The notes under the pieces were generated by a model. The model was not told the origin of the DNA and searched no databases. It saw only the letters and a program-made list of their open reading frames with translations. Below, piece after piece: positions 27,085 to 39,113 of a stretch of DNA of 64,000 bases (positions are counted from its first letter, which is position 1; each line of letters starts with the position of its first letter). Where the stretch lies: assembly GCF_023631325.1 (NCBI RefSeq), contig NZ_JALQDG010000021.1:124001-188000 (forward strand), read 5' to 3'. This DNA is from Caballeronia sp. INDeC2. Its GTDB lineage: Bacteria; Pseudomonadota; Gammaproteobacteria; Burkholderiales; Burkholderiaceae. The position numbers and the translations under genes are program-made.

Positions 27085-27110
27085 AGCGGGCTCCAGGCCC
27101 GCTTTTTTTT
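27085..27110 (+). terminator. intrinsic terminator with no annotated upstream gene
   Basis: AGCGGGC (27085-27091), loop TCCAG, GCCCGCT (27097-27103), then a T-run to 27110. The orientation is plus strand, opposite to both neighbouring genes. Confidence 0.8.
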
Positions 27111-27164
27111 CGCCCGAACAAACGTTTGCGCCTTTTGAGAGGATCCGGGGCTCGAACGTTTCTT

Positions 27165-27208
27165 CCAATGACAGAAGGGAGCGCCGCGGCGCTCCCTTCT
27201 GTCATTGG
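27165..27208. repeat. 44-bp perfect palindrome after the acyl-CoA synthetase gene
   Basis: The 22 bases at 27165-27186 are the exact reverse complement of 27187-27208, with no spacer. It begins CCAATGACAG and ends CTGTCATTGG and lies 21 bases beyond the stop codon of the minus-strand acyl-CoA synthetase. As RNA it would fold as a very stable hairpin, but no long U-run follows on either strand. It could be a terminator without a tail, an mRNA 3'-end protector or a protein site. Confidence 0.9.
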
Positions 27209-27228
27209 TGATCTGATTGTGGCGAGAC

Positions 27229-28959
27229 TCAGGCCGTCTTGGCCTCCGCGAGCTTCAGTTCATCGACCATCCGTGCGCGCATCACGAACTTTTGCGCCTT
27301 GCCGGTGACGGTCATCGGCAATTCATCGACGAAGCGGATATAGCGCGGAATCTTGTAGTGCGCGATTTGTCCTTGGCAGAAGTCGCGGATTTCCTCTTCG
27401 CTTGCCTGTTCGCCAGGACGCACGACGATCCACGCGCACACTTCCTCGCCGTATTTCTGATCGGGCACGCCGAAAACCTGCACCGATTGGACCTTCGGAT
27501 GGCGGAACAGAAATTCCTCGATCTCGCGCGGATAGATGTTCTCGCCGCCGCGAATCAGCATGTCCTTGAGGCGGCCGACGATGTTGCAATAGCCTTCTTC
27601 GTCGAGCGTCGCGAGGTCGCCGGTATGCATCCAGCCATCGACGATCGCCTCGTCCGTCTTGGTATCGTCGGCCCAATAGCCTTTCATCACCGAGTAACCA
27701 CGCGTGCAGAGTTCTCCGGTCTCGCCGACGGGCACGATGTTCCCCAACGGATCGACGATCTTCACTTCGAGATGCGGCTGAATGCGTCCGACGGTCGTCG
27801 TGCGCTTGTCGAGCGGATCGGAGGTCGAACTCTGAAAAGACACCGGGCTCGTCTCCGTCATGCCGTATGCGATCGTGATCTCGCTCAGATGCATCTTCGA
27901 GACGACGCGCTTCATTGTTTCGATCGGGCACGGCGAGCCTGCCATGATGCCGGTGCGCAGGCGGCTCAGGTCGTACTTCAAGAAGTCGGGGTGATCGAGT
28001 TCGGCGATGAACATCGTCGGGACGCCGTGCAGCGCGGTGCATTTCTCCTCGTGGACGGCGGCGAGCGTCGCGCCGGGATCGAACGCCTCGCCAGGGAACA
28101 CCATCGTGCAACCGGTCGACACGCACGCGAGCACCGCCAGCACCATGCCGAAGCAGTGATAGAGCGGCACCGGAACGCAGAGCGAGTCCTGCTCGGTGAG
28201 GCGCATCGCCATCGCGATATAACGCGCGTTGTTGACGATGTTCCGATGCGTAAGCGTCGCGCCCTTCGGATTACCGGTCGTGCCACTGGTGAACTGGATG
28301 TTGATCGCGTCGTCCGGACCGAGCGTCGCTTCGAGCGCATCGAGCTTCGCCGGGTCGAGTCGGTCGCGGCCTGTGCGCATTACATCGTCGAAGTTGAGCA
28401 TGCCGGGCGTCTTGCCGTCGCCCATGCGGATGACCGTGCGTAACTCGGGCAGCTTCGCGGCATTGAGCGCATTGGGCGCGGCGTCCGCGAGTTCGGGCGC
28501 GAGCGCCTGGAGCATCTCCAGATATTTCGACGACTTGAACTGCTCGGCCGCAATGATCGCCTTGCAACCGACCTTGTTCAGCGCATATTCGAGCTCGGCC
28601 AGCCGGTACGCCGGATTGATGTTGACCAGCACCGTACCCACGCGCGCAGTGGCGAATTGCGTGAGCAGCCATTCGACGCGATTCGGCGACCAGATGCCGA
28701 CGCGATCGCCCGCCTGAATGCCGAGCGCGAGCAGCCCGCTCGCGAGCACATCGACCTGGTTCGTGAACTCGCGCCACGTCCAGCGGATGCTCTGTTCACG
28801 AAAGACCACCGCGGGCCGATCAGGAAAGCGGCCCGCGGTTTCCAGAAGAAAGCGCGAGACGGTTGCTTCACTGAGCGGAATGTCGGTCGCGCCGCGAACA
28901 TGAGAAATGCCGTCGCGCGGTTCGATCTGCGCGCCGGCGTGCGTCGGTACAGTTGCCAT
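27229..28959 (-). CDS. AMP-binding acyl-CoA synthetase (fatty-acid/short-chain type)
   Basis: ANL-superfamily ligase: activates a carboxylate as acyl-AMP and transfers it to CoA. 576 aa. P-loop [16 protein letters not shown]; aromatic and A5 motif [14 protein letters not shown]7 [20 protein letters not shown] with [16 protein letters not shown] (hinge Asp); A10 Lys in [13 protein letters not shown]. It lies alone in its direction between the palindrome and the atp operon terminator. The layout matches medium/long-chain or AcsA-like 'fatty-acyl-CoA synthase' proteins common in Burkholderia; chain length cannot be read from sequence by eye. Confidence 0.9.
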   Translation of the reverse strand: MATVPTHAGAQIEPRDGISHVRGATDIPLSEATVSRFLLETAGRFPDRPAVVFREQSIRWTWREFTNQVDVLASGLLALGIQAGDRVGIWSPNRVEWLLTQFATARVGTVLVNINPAYRLAELEYALNKVGCKAIIAAEQFKSSKYLEMLQALAPELADAAPNALNAAKLPELRTVIRMGDGKTPGMLNFDDVMRTGRDRLDPAKLDALEATLGPDDAINIQFTSGTTGNPKGATLTHRNIVNNARYIAMAMRLTEQDSLCVPVPLYHCFGMVLAVLACVSTGCTMVFPGEAFDPGATLAAVHEEKCTALHGVPTMFIAELDHPDFLKYDLSRLRTGIMAGSPCPIETMKRVVSKMHLSEITIAYGMTETSPVSFQSSTSDPLDKRTTTVGRIQPHLEVKIVDPLGNIVPVGETGELCTRGYSVMKGYWADDTKTDEAIVDGWMHTGDLATLDEEGYCNIVGRLKDMLIRGGENIYPREIEEFLFRHPKVQSVQVFGVPDQKYGEEVCAWIVVRPGEQASEEEIRDFCQGQIAHYKIPRYIRFVDELPMTVTGKAQKFVMRARMVDELKLAEAKTA

Positions 28960-29174
28960 CGATGGTCTCCGCCAATTGTGAGTCGCCGCCCGATGAAGGC
29001 TAATTGGAGGCTATTGTGCATCGCAAAGACGCGCGCGGGCATTGAGTGTTTCCCCGCAACGCTGTCTTGAGGCTGTCGATCAAACCTTATCCGAATCAAC
29101 GGCCTATGCGGCATGTAGCAGCGAGACACATAACCGATATGCACATATGCCCGCGCGATTTGCCGATTTGGAGC

Positions 29175-29202
29175 ATAAAAAAAGCAGCCCGAAGGCTGCT
29201 TT
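29175..29202 (-). terminator. terminator of the ATP synthase operon
   Basis: AAAGCAGCC (29181-29189), loop CGAA, GGCTGCTTT (29194-29202). On the minus strand the hairpin is followed by a seven-base U-run. It lies 35 bases after the atpC stop. Confidence 0.88.
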
Positions 29203-29236
29203 CTTGAACTGCTGAACGCCGCTGGGCGCGTCACGC

Positions 29237-29662
29237 TTAGTGCTTCGCGTGCGCCTTGCGCAGACGTTGGATCGCCGCGAGCTGAGCCGTCGCATACGCG
29301 AGTTCCGCTTGCGCGGTCGCGTACTCGAGTTCCGAGGTGTTGTTCTGAATCGCTTCCTCGGCACGCTTCTTTGCCTGCTCGGCCTTCGCTTCGTCGAGAT
29401 CGGCGCCGCGGATGGCGGTGTCGGCGAGCACGGTCACGATGCCCGGCTGGATCTCGAGAATCCCGCCTGCAACGAACACGAACTCTTCCGAGCCGTCTTC
29501 CGCCTCGATGCGCACCGCGCCCGGACGAATGCGCGTGATGAGCGGCGTGTGGCCGGGAAGAATACCCAGCTCACCCGCTTCGCCCGGCAGCGCGACGAAC
29601 TTCGCCTCGCCCGAGAAGATCTGCTCTTCCGCGCTGACGACGTCTACCTTAATGGTTGCCAT
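29237..29662 (-). CDS. atpC: F1Fo ATP synthase epsilon subunit
   Basis: 141 aa: N-terminal beta-sandwich ([41 protein letters not shown]) and a C-terminal helical hairpin of Ala/Glu-rich repeats ([16 protein letters not shown]). It links F1 to the c-ring rotor and inhibits ATP hydrolysis. Last gene of the atp operon, 75 bases after atpD. Confidence 0.95.
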   Translation of the reverse strand: MATIKVDVVSAEEQIFSGEAKFVALPGEAGELGILPGHTPLITRIRPGAVRIEAEDGSEEFVFVAGGILEIQPGIVTVLADTAIRGADLDEAKAEQAKKRAEEAIQNNTSELEYATAQAELAYATAQLAAIQRLRKAHAKH

Positions 29663-29737
29663 TTATGTCGACTCCTGGGTTGAGTGTAGTTCGCGGACGT
29701 CAGCCGTCAGACCGACGCCCGTAGAGACACCCGACCT

Positions 29738-31159
<1,422 letters not shown>

Positions 31160-31176
31160 TCACGCGGTCAGCAAAA

Positions 31177-32061
31177 TCAGACCGCTGCGGCGCCGCCGAC
31201 GATTTCCGACAATTCTTTCGTAATCGCGGCTTGGCGGCTCTTGTTGTAGACGAGCTGCAGTTCGTTGATCACGGTCTTCGCGTTGTCCGACGCGGCTTTC
31301 ATCGCGACCATGCGCGCCGATTGCTCCGACGCCATGTTTTCCGCGACCGCCTGATACACGAGCGCTTCGACGTAGCGCACGAGCAACTCGTCCACCACGG
31401 TCTGCGCGTCCGGCTCGTAGATGTAGTCCCACGAGGTCTTCGGCGTCACGCCGTCTTCGTTCTTCGCGTCGAGATCATCCACGGACAACGGCAGCAGCTG
31501 CTCGATCACCGCTTCCTGCTTCATCGTGTTGATGAAGCGCGTGTACGCCAGGTACACCGCGTTGATCTTGCCTTCCGAATACAGGTCGAGCTGCACCTTG
31601 ATCGCGCCGATCAGCTTTTCCAGATGCGGCGTGTCGCCCAGTTGCGTCACTTGTGACACGACCTTGGCTCTCAGGCGATTCAGGAACCCGAGACCCTTGC
31701 CGCCGATCGCCGACGCTTCGATCTGGACACCGCTCTGATCGAGTTCCTTGATCTTGTTCAGCGACGCACGCAGGATGTTCGTGTTCATGCCGCCGCACAG
31801 ACCCTTGTCGGTCGTGACGAGGATCAGGCCGGCCGTCTTCGCGCCCTTGTTCTCGACCATGAACGGATGGCGATACTCCGGGTTCGCCTTGCTCATGTGC
31901 GATGCGATTGCGCGGACCTTGTCGGCATACGGACGGGCGGAACGCATACGCTCCTGGGCGCGGCGCATCTTGGATGCGGCGACCATTTCCATCGCTTTCG
32001 TGATCTTGCGCGTGTTTTGCACGCTCTTGATCTTGCCGCGAATTTCCTTCATTCCAGCCAT
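31177..32061 (-). CDS. atpG: F1 ATP synthase gamma subunit (rotor shaft)
   Basis: 294 aa. N-terminal coiled-coil helix ([36 protein letters not shown], in part), conserved DKGLCGGMN loop and the C-terminal helix [20 protein letters not shown] with [13 protein letters not shown]. These are the features of the central shaft that turns inside alpha3beta3. Follows atpA by 74 bases in the operon. Confidence 0.96.
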   Translation of the reverse strand: MAGMKEIRGKIKSVQNTRKITKAMEMVAASKMRRAQERMRSARPYADKVRAIASHMSKANPEYRHPFMVENKGAKTAGLILVTTDKGLCGGMNTNILRASLNKIKELDQSGVQIEASAIGGKGLGFLNRLRAKVVSQVTQLGDTPHLEKLIGAIKVQLDLYSEGKINAVYLAYTRFINTMKQEAVIEQLLPLSVDDLDAKNEDGVTPKTSWDYIYEPDAQTVVDELLVRYVEALVYQAVAENMASEQSARMVAMKAASDNAKTVINELQLVYNKSRQAAITKELSEIVGGAAAV

Positions 32062-32135
32062 TGCTTACTCCTTGATCGAAGCCGCGCGATGTTGCATTTT
32101 CAACGCCGACATCGCGCGTTGCTCCTCAGTCCCGA

Positions 32136-33677
32136 TCAATAAGCGCCCGACTTCTTGAAGTCCTTCAGCGCGGCATGCAGTGCGCCTTCGTCGTCCTTCG
32201 ACAAGTCTTTATTGTCTTCGATGCGCTTAATCAGATCGCCGTGGCTGGTCTTCAGGAATTCGCGCATGCCCTTTTCGAACGGCAGAACTTGCGAGACTTC
32301 GAGATCGTCCAGATAGCCGTTATTGGCTGCGAACAGCGCGACCGCCAGTTCCCACACTTGCAGCGGCTGATACTGCGGCTGCTTCAGCAGTTCCGTCACG
32401 CGGCGGCCGCGCTCGAGCTGCTTGCGGGTGGCTTCGTCGAGGTCAGATGCGAACTGCGCGAACGCGGCCAGTTCACGATACTGCGCGAGGTCGGTACGGA
32501 TACCGCCCGACAGCTTCTTGATGACCTTGGTCTGAGCCGCACCACCGACGCGCGACACAGACACGCCCGCGTTGATTGCGGGGCGGATACCGGCGTTGAA
32601 CAGGTCGGTTTCAAGGAAGATCTGGCCGTCGGTAATGGAGATCACGTTCGTCGGAACGAACGCGGTCACGTCGCCGGCTTGCGTTTCGATGACGGGCAGT
32701 GCCGTCAGCGAGCCACTCTTGCCTTTGACTTCGCCGTTGGTGAACTTCTCGACGTAGTCTTCCGAGACGCGAGCCGCACGTTCGAGCAGACGCGAGTGCA
32801 GATAAAACACGTCACCCGGGTATGCTTCACGGCCCGGCGGACGGCGCAGCAGCAGCGAGATCTGGCGATACGCCCATGCTTGCTTGGTCAAGTCGTCATA
32901 AACGATCAGCGCGTCTTGACCGCGATCGCGGAAGTATTCGCCCATCGTGCAGCCGGCGTACGGCGCGAGGTATTGCATCGCGGCCGATTCCGAAGCCGAA
33001 GCCGCCACGACGATGGTGTACGCCATCGCGCCGGTTTCTTCGAGCTTGCGCACCACGTTCATGATCGACGAAGCCTTCTGGCCGATCGCGACGTAGATAC
33101 AGAAGAGGTCTTTGCCCTTCTGGTTGATGATCGCGTCGACGGCCACCGCGGTCTTGCCGCACTGGCGGTCGCCGATGATCAGCTCACGCTGCCCACGGCC
33201 GATCGGCACCATCGAGTCGATCGACTTCAGACCCGTTTGCACCGGCTGCGACACCGACTTACGCCAGATCACGCCCGGAGCGATCTTTTCGATTGCGTCC
33301 GTTGCCTTCGCGTTGATCGGGCCCTTGCCGTCGATCGGGTTGCCGAGCGCGTCGACCACGCGGCCGATGAGTTCCGGACCCACCGGCACTTCGAGAATGC
33401 GGCCCGTCGTCTTGACGACGTCGCCTTCCGAGATGTGCTCGTATTCACCGAGAATAACGGCGCCGACCGAGTCGCGTTCGAGGTTCAGCGCGAGGCCGAA
33501 GGTGTTGCCCGGGAATTCGAGCATTTCGCCCTGCATCACGTCCGACAGGCCGTGGATACGCACGATACCGTCGGTCACGGAGATCACGGTGCCCTGGTTG
33601 CGAACATCCGCGCTCGCTTCAAGGCCCTGGATCCGGCTCTTGATCAGCTCGCTGATCTCAGAGGGATTGAGTTGCAT
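32136..33677 (-). CDS. atpA: F1 ATP synthase alpha subunit
   Basis: 513 aa, usual length. Regulatory nucleotide-binding subunit with Walker [14 protein letters not shown]. The variable residue before GK is Cys where most alpha subunits I know have Thr; the essential GKT is intact. Also seen are the arginine-finger segment [11 protein letters not shown] and [16 protein letters not shown] (Walker B region). The C-terminal KSGAY-type ending is intact. Confidence 0.97.
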   Translation of the reverse strand: MQLNPSEISELIKSRIQGLEASADVRNQGTVISVTDGIVRIHGLSDVMQGEMLEFPGNTFGLALNLERDSVGAVILGEYEHISEGDVVKTTGRILEVPVGPELIGRVVDALGNPIDGKGPINAKATDAIEKIAPGVIWRKSVSQPVQTGLKSIDSMVPIGRGQRELIIGDRQCGKTAVAVDAIINQKGKDLFCIYVAIGQKASSIMNVVRKLEETGAMAYTIVVAASASESAAMQYLAPYAGCTMGEYFRDRGQDALIVYDDLTKQAWAYRQISLLLRRPPGREAYPGDVFYLHSRLLERAARVSEDYVEKFTNGEVKGKSGSLTALPVIETQAGDVTAFVPTNVISITDGQIFLETDLFNAGIRPAINAGVSVSRVGGAAQTKVIKKLSGGIRTDLAQYRELAAFAQFASDLDEATRKQLERGRRVTELLKQPQYQPLQVWELAVALFAANNGYLDDLEVSQVLPFEKGMREFLKTSHGDLIKRIEDNKDLSKDDEGALHAALKDFKKSGAY

Positions 33678-33733
33678 TATTCGCTCCTGATAGTCAATTC
33701 TGTTGCGTGCCAGCTTCAGACACGGTTGATCGC

Positions 33734-34276
33734 TTAAGCGGTCAGAGCCGTCTGCATGCTGGCGAGGCGCGCGCGGACCGAGGTATCGAGCACTTCGTCG
33801 CCAACCGTCACGCGAACGCCGCCGATCAGCGACTGATCGACTTCGACGATCGGCTTCAGCTTGCGCTGGAACTTGCGTTCGAGGCTTGCAACGAGGTCGT
33901 TCAACTGTTCGCCTTCAAGGGGGAACGCGCTCACGATGTGAGCATCGGCAGCACCTTCACGGGCGTTCTTCAGCTCGTCGAACTGGACGGCGATTTCCGG
34001 CAGCAGCGGCAGACGATGGTTCTCGACCAGCATACCGACGAAATTCTTCGCCTGGGCATTGCTTTGAGCCAACGGCGAGTTCACTGCGGCGAGCAGGAGA
34101 TCGACGATCTGCTGGCGGCTCACCTTCGGGCTCGAAGCGACCGATTCCACTTCGGGCAGACGCGCAACCTGTGCCAGCTCCTCGACGAAGGTGGACCAGC
34201 CCGCGAGATCGCCAGTTTCGGCCACGCGGAACAGCGCTTCTGCGTAAGGACGAGCGATGGTTGCAAGTTCGGCCAT
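33734..34276 (-). CDS. atpH: F1 ATP synthase delta subunit
   Basis: 180 aa. Starts [19 protein letters not shown], the standard delta/OSCP opening, with C-terminal [20 protein letters not shown]. It joins F1 to the peripheral b stalk. Two bases separate its start from the atpF stop. Confidence 0.95.
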   Translation of the reverse strand: MAELATIARPYAEALFRVAETGDLAGWSTFVEELAQVARLPEVESVASSPKVSRQQIVDLLLAAVNSPLAQSNAQAKNFVGMLVENHRLPLLPEIAVQFDELKNAREGAADAHIVSAFPLEGEQLNDLVASLERKFQRKLKPIVEVDQSLIGGVRVTVGDEVLDTSVRARLASMQTALTA

Positions 34277-34278
34277 GA

Positions 34279-34749
34279 TCAGAGCTCGGTTTTGAGTTGA
34301 TTCAGCAGATCGGCGTGAGCTTTCTGATCGACTTCGCGTTTCAGAATTTGCTCGGCGCCCTTGACGGCCAGCGCCGCAACTTCGGCACGCAGCGTTTCAC
34401 GCGCCTTCACGACTTGCTGTTCGGCGTCCGCCTTGGCTTGCGCGACGATGCGCGCGGCTTCGGCTTGAGCGTTGGCCTTGATTTCTTCTGCGACTGCGGC
34501 GGCGCGCTTTTCAGCGTCGGCGATGCGTTGCTGGCCGTCGTTGCGCGCTTGCGCGAGTTCCTGGTCGACGCGCTTGTGCGCCGCTTCGAGTTCCGCTTTG
34601 CCCTTGTCGGCGGCGGCGAGGCCGTCGGCAATCTTCTTCGAGCGCTCGTCGAGGGCGTTGATCAACGGCGGCCACACGAACTTCATCGTGAACCACGCGA
34701 GGATCAGAAACACGACCATTTGCGCAAACAGGGTTGCGTTGAGATTCAC
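34279..34749 (-). CDS. atpF: Fo ATP synthase b subunit (peripheral stalk)
   Basis: 156 aa. One N-terminal membrane helix ([20 protein letters not shown]) followed by a long charged, Ala-rich coiled coil, e.g. [20 protein letters not shown]. It forms the stator with delta. Confidence 0.95.
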   Translation of the reverse strand: MNLNATLFAQMVVFLILAWFTMKFVWPPLINALDERSKKIADGLAAADKGKAELEAAHKRVDQELAQARNDGQQRIADAEKRAAAVAEEIKANAQAEAARIVAQAKADAEQQVVKARETLRAEVAALAVKGAEQILKREVDQKAHADLLNQLKTEL

Positions 34750-34884
34750 GGTGTTTCCTTAAACGTTGCTTGATCGGAGGTGAAACGGTTAAAAGGCGCT
34801 CATCGGCTTGTTGAGCTCGATCAGCGCCTCACCCGTTCCGTTCAGGCGTCTTTGAAAGTCAGACGCACAGAGTTCCGAGGAACC

Positions 34885-35205
<321 letters not shown>

Positions 35206-35242
35206 CTAAAACCTGAACGATTCCGGAACGTGCCGCAACGCG

Positions 35243-36094
35243 TCAGTGTGAGTCATGCGCCTGGCCGATATACACCAGCGTCAGCATCATGAAAATGAAC
35301 GCCTGCAACAGCACGATCAGAATGTGGAAGATCGCCCAAACCGTGCCCGCGACCACATGGCCGATGAAGCCGAGCACAGAAGCGTCCGCACCGAACGTCC
35401 ACATGCTGCCCAGAAGGGCGATCAGGAGGAACAGCAGCTCGCCCGCGTACATGTTGCCGAAAAGCCGCATGCCGAGCGAAACCGTCTTGGCGACGAACTC
35501 GATGATGTTCAGCGCGAGGTTCGGAATCCACAGCAGCGGATGCGCGCCGAACGGAGCGGACAGCAGCTCATGCACGAAGCCGCCTGCGCCCTTGATCTTG
35601 AAGTTGTAGTAAATCATCAGCACAAACACGCCGAGCGCGATGCCGATGGTGCCGTTCAGGTCGGCCGTCGGGACGATGCGATGATGCGGCAGCGCTTCCG
35701 ACAGACCCAGCCAGCCGATGACGCGGCCCGGCAAATCAACGGGGATGAAGTCGAGCGAGTTCATCAGGGCGACCCAGACGAACACGGTCAGCGCGAGCGG
35801 AGCGATGAAGCGGCGGCTGCCGTGAATCATCGACTTCGACTGATCTTCGACCATTTCGACCAGCATCTCGATGGCGCACTGGAACCGGCCGGGAACACCG
35901 GAGGTCGCCTTGCGTGCGGCAAGACCGAGAATGATGATGGTGACGAGACCGCACACGATCGACCAGAAAAGCGTGTCGAGATTCCAGACGTGGATATCGA
36001 AAATCGACGTCTGTGCGTGCGTGGAAAGATTCTGCAAGTGGTGCGCAATGTACTCGGACGGATCCAGAGCGTGCGTTCCTTCGCTAGCTGCCAT
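35243..36094 (-). CDS. atpB: Fo ATP synthase a subunit
   Basis: 283 aa from ATG 36094 ([11 protein letters not shown]). Five to six membrane helices. The essential Arg lies in [20 protein letters not shown]; conserved His/Glu/Gln channel residues follow in the last helix ([15 protein letters not shown]). It forms the proton half-channels against the c ring. Confidence 0.95.
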   Translation of the reverse strand: MAASEGTHALDPSEYIAHHLQNLSTHAQTSIFDIHVWNLDTLFWSIVCGLVTIIILGLAARKATSGVPGRFQCAIEMLVEMVEDQSKSMIHGSRRFIAPLALTVFVWVALMNSLDFIPVDLPGRVIGWLGLSEALPHHRIVPTADLNGTIGIALGVFVLMIYYNFKIKGAGGFVHELLSAPFGAHPLLWIPNLALNIIEFVAKTVSLGMRLFGNMYAGELLFLLIALLGSMWTFGADASVLGFIGHVVAGTVWAIFHILIVLLQAFIFMMLTLVYIGQAHDSH

Positions 36095-36271
36095 ATCGTT
36101 AAAGCCACCCAAATTGTCAAAAATCTTTCGATACCTGCCGCTTCCGAGCCGCCGCATCGCGTTGCGGCTCCGGGTCGGGAGGCCCGAGTGCGGAGCGTGG
36201 TCCGCACCTGTTCATCTGTGATGCTACTTACAACTCGTGCTGCAGGCACTTACCTGAGACGTCAAGAATCG

Positions 36272-36817
36272 TCACCGCAGCGCCATTGCAACCCAGTATG
36301 TCTTCAGGGCGACGATGTACGTGACGAGCAGCGGCAACCACAACGCACTCTTGTACCAGTACGCGACCGCCACGAACATGGCGATCGTCGCGCCCATCTT
36401 GAGCGCTTCGCCGATCATCCAGCTCATGATCGTCTCCGCGCCGCTTTTTGCTCTGAGGCGCGCGGCGAACAAAGCGCTCGGCAGCCAGCAGATTGCTCCC
36501 CCCAGAAATGCGGACAGCGCAGCATCGCCCGGCGGCTTGTAGAACAGCCACCACAACAGCGTCGCACCCAGGGATAAAACCATTTGCGCTGCCACCACCT
36601 TAAACGGCGTGACACGCGATGGACGACTCACCTCGGGCCCAAACAGCTTCTGTGCCTGATCCCGCGTGAGCGGAACGATATTGTTATCTTGCGCTTCGGC
36701 ATCCCACGCGTCGGCAGACGAACTGCGCGGCCGATTTCCGGAGGCATTGGCCTCGCCGGTTGCGTGAGCGTTCGGCGCTCGATTTTCCTCTCGCACCGTC
36801 TTCAAACCTTCAACCAA
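36272..36817 (-). CDS. atpI: ATP synthase assembly protein I
   Basis: 181 aa. A polar N-terminal extension (~65 residues, PLTRDQAQKLFG) is followed by four hydrophobic segments typical of AtpI (GGAICWLPSALFAARL). AtpI helps assemble the c ring and may supply Mg2+. First gene of atpIBEFHAGDC. It is longer than the E. coli form because of the N-terminal tail. Confidence 0.9.
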   Translation of the reverse strand: MVEGLKTVREENRAPNAHATGEANASGNRPRSSSADAWDAEAQDNNIVPLTRDQAQKLFGPEVSRPSRVTPFKVVAAQMVLSLGATLLWWLFYKPPGDAALSAFLGGAICWLPSALFAARLRAKSGAETIMSWMIGEALKMGATIAMFVAVAYWYKSALWLPLLVTYIVALKTYWVAMALR

Positions 36818-36872
36818 AAGTCCGGGAAATCACCTTGCGCTTTCGAGGTGGCCTAGCTGATAAATCCGGGCG

Positions 36873-36901
36873 ATTGTAAGCGATTGTTGTCGGGGATTCA
36901 A
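36873..36901 (-). promoter_or_regulatory. sigma-70 promoter of the atp operon
   Basis: Minus-strand TTGAAT (36896-36901), 17-base spacer, TACAAT (36873-36878), some 55 bases upstream of atpI. Both boxes are near consensus and spacing is ideal. Confidence 0.65.
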
Positions 36902-37016
36902 TAGTTTAGGTGTGTCAAAAGCCAAGCGGACGAACCTTAAAAATCGGTCTCAAAAGCGAGACTTTTCTTGCAATTGCAAGGAGATTCTCGGTCCTTGGCA
37001 GAGTGTCCGTGAAGCG

Positions 37017-38153
37017 TCAAACGAGCACCCAGCCAATGGCCATCGCCACGATCCAGAATGGGATCGACACCATGTGAAACGGCATCCACATGCCCTTTTC
37101 GCCCGACAATCGCACGGCGATCAGATTGGCCAACGAGCCGATGGCGACGCCGAATCCGCCGACGCTGACGCCAAACGCGAGCGCGCGCCAGTCCTTCGAA
37201 AACTCCGCGAGCACGATGGCGGCGGGCACGTTGCTGATCGCTTGCGAGAGAACGGCGCCGGCCGCATATGCACGCGTCGGCGTGCCGATTCCGATATGGG
37301 CAATGCCCGCGTGAATCGACGGCAACGCGGCCGCGCTGCGCAGCACAATGAACATCATCACGAAGATGAGCAACAAGAGCCAGTCGATCTTGAGCACGAC
37401 CTGGCGACGCCACAGCAGAAAGAGGATGGCGAGCACGGCGAGCGCAGGGCCGGCATGATGCGCATCGGCCAGCGCCACGAACGCGGCGAATGCCAGCACG
37501 CTCACGCCGCACAACACGCGATCGACGCGATGTTCTTCGACATCGCCGGACAGATCGAGCGGTTCGGCGCGGAACATCGCGAACGTGACGATGCCGAGCA
37601 GCGCCATCAACGCGGCGCACAGCGGCAGCATCGCCCAGACGAACGCGGGGAAGCCGACGCCGCTCGTCTGCCATAGAAAGAGGTTTTGGGGATTGCCGAG
37701 CGGTGTGAGAATCGAACCTGCGTTGACCGACAGCGCGATCACGATGACGAGCCGCTTGATCGGCAGCGGTGCGAGCTTGTGGAGCGACAATGCGAGCGGC
37801 ACGACGGCAAACAGCGCGACGTCGTTGGTCAGCACGGTCGACAAACCTGCGGCAAGCGCGACGAGCAGCAGCGCCAAGGTCCGCTCGCCGTGAATGTGAT
37901 GCACGAGCCGGTGCGCGGCCCACATCAGGAATCCTGATAATTCGATCGCCTTGGTCAGAACCAGGAGGCCGGCGAGCGTGAGCACAGTCTGCCAGTCGAC
38001 GAGGCCGGGCAGCGACGTCCACGGACGCGGACGCGCGATCTGCAGCACGACGAGCGCGAAGACGAGGATGGCGAGAACCGGCTCCTTCGAGACGGCTCTC
38101 CAGATGCGCGCGAAAAGGTCGGAACGTGTCCGCTTGACGTTGAATTCGGACAA
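37017..38153 (-). CDS. SLC13/ArsB-like ion transporter (CitMHS/IT superfamily)
   Basis: 378 aa, about eleven membrane helices. It carries paired re-entrant motifs of the ion-transporter superfamily: VLTNDVALFAVVPL, then GSILTPLGNPQNLFLW in the first half, and ISNVPAAIVL, then GSLANLIAV in the second. Substrate (arsenite, dicarboxylate, citrate, Na+/H+) cannot be told. It is only 12 bases after parB in the same direction, so it is likely co-transcribed with mnmG-rsmG-parAB. A 14-bp palindrome CTTGCAATTGCAAG (36967-36980) lies beyond its stop. Confidence 0.8.
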   Translation of the reverse strand: MSEFNVKRTRSDLFARIWRAVSKEPVLAILVFALVVLQIARPRPWTSLPGLVDWQTVLTLAGLLVLTKAIELSGFLMWAAHRLVHHIHGERTLALLLVALAAGLSTVLTNDVALFAVVPLALSLHKLAPLPIKRLVIVIALSVNAGSILTPLGNPQNLFLWQTSGVGFPAFVWAMLPLCAALMALLGIVTFAMFRAEPLDLSGDVEEHRVDRVLCGVSVLAFAAFVALADAHHAGPALAVLAILFLLWRRQVVLKIDWLLLLIFVMMFIVLRSAAALPSIHAGIAHIGIGTPTRAYAAGAVLSQAISNVPAAIVLAEFSKDWRALAFGVSVGGFGVAIGSLANLIAVRLSGEKGMWMPFHMVSIPFWIVAMAIGWVLV

Positions 38154-38165
38154 GATGCGCGTGAA

Positions 38166-39068
38166 TCAGGCGGCCGGAGTCGGCGTTTCCATGCTGCCGC
38201 GCAGCTTGCTCAGGATGCCTTCGAGCGAGTCGAGCGTGCCGAAATCGATCGTGACCTTGCCGCGCCCTCTTCCGCCCAACTTGATCTTTACGTTCGCGGA
38301 AAGCAGATCCGACAGTTCTTCTTCCAGGCGACGCGTATCACGTCCGCCGTCGTTTGCGGCGCGTGCTTTTGTGGCAGGAGCTTCCTTGGTCGTCACTGCG
38401 ACCAGGCGTTCGGTTTCACGAACCGACAAGCGGCGATTGACGACGTGATTCGCGAGCTGAATCTGCGTCGCGGCGTCGACGGCGAGCAGCGCGCGCGCGT
38501 GGCCCATGTCGAGATCGCCGGCGAGAAGCATCGTCTGGACGGGCGCTGCGAGGTTCAGCAAGCGCAGCAGGTTCGATACCGCGCTGCGCGAACGCCCGAC
38601 CGCTTCGGCCGCCTGTTCGTGCGTAAAGCGGAATTCGTCGAGCAGACGCTGGATGCCCTGCGCCTCTTCCAGCGGGTTGAGATCCTCACGCTGAATATTC
38701 TCGATCAGCGCCATCGCGGCGGCTGCCTGATCCGCCACGTTTTTCACGAGCACCGGAACTTCGTCGAGCCCCGCAAGACGCGCGGCGCGGAACCGTCGCT
38801 CGCCCGCGATGATTTCGTAGCGATCGTCGCTGACCGAGCGCACGAGAATCGGCTGCATCAGACCTTGCGCGCGGATGCTCGCCGCGAGTTCCTGGAGCGC
38901 GCCCTCGTCCATCCGCGTGCGCGGCTGATACTTGCCTGCTTGCAGCTTATCGAGCGGCAGCACCGAAGGGGTACCCTCGCCACGCACGGCTTCCGTAATG
39001 TCGACGCTGCCGCCGAGCAATGCATCCAGGCCGCGGCCCAGACCTTTTTTCTTCATCACAGCGCTCAT
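38166..39068 (-). CDS. parB: chromosome partitioning protein ParB (CTPase, parS-binding)
   Basis: 300 aa. CTP-binding segment GERRFRAARLAG; NIQREDLNPLEEAQG; helix-turn-helix FTHEQAAEAVGRSRSAVSNLLRLL; C-terminal dimer domain. The N-terminal GLGRGLDALLGG motif is the ParA-stimulating peptide. It binds parS, of which two perfect copies lie upstream in this window, and loads SMC. Paired with parA, 45 bases away. Confidence 0.96.
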   Translation of the reverse strand: MSAVMKKKGLGRGLDALLGGSVDITEAVRGEGTPSVLPLDKLQAGKYQPRTRMDEGALQELAASIRAQGLMQPILVRSVSDDRYEIIAGERRFRAARLAGLDEVPVLVKNVADQAAAAMALIENIQREDLNPLEEAQGIQRLLDEFRFTHEQAAEAVGRSRSAVSNLLRLLNLAAPVQTMLLAGDLDMGHARALLAVDAATQIQLANHVVNRRLSVRETERLVAVTTKEAPATKARAANDGGRDTRRLEEELSDLLSANVKIKLGGRGRGKVTIDFGTLDSLEGILSKLRGSMETPTPAA

Positions 39069-39113
39069 TTCGGTTCCTCCGTCGGCGTTCTCTGCCGCAT
39101 CGAATGGGTTTGC

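Larger units (their letters stand above)
26610..27228. other. 600-base intergenic region ending in a strong plus-strand terminator; possible small RNA
   Basis: No protein gene convinces me: the longest plus frame (26791-27072) lacks a good ribosome site and has an odd Cys/Trp/His-rich composition. The region is AT-richer than its surroundings. It ends with an intrinsic terminator (27085-27110) reading on the plus strand, yet no plus-strand gene precedes it, so a short untranslated transcript is likely. A 44-bp perfect palindrome follows at 27165-27208. Confidence 0.4.

Noticed and set aside
27217..28443. 408-aa plus-strand frame opposite the acyl-CoA synthetase
   Set aside because: Antisense shadow; the ligase motifs are on the minus strand.
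32136..33677. Cys in the atpA Walker A (GDRQCGKT) as a functional anomaly
   Set aside because: The changed position is variable in the motif and GKT is intact, so it is at most a neutral difference.
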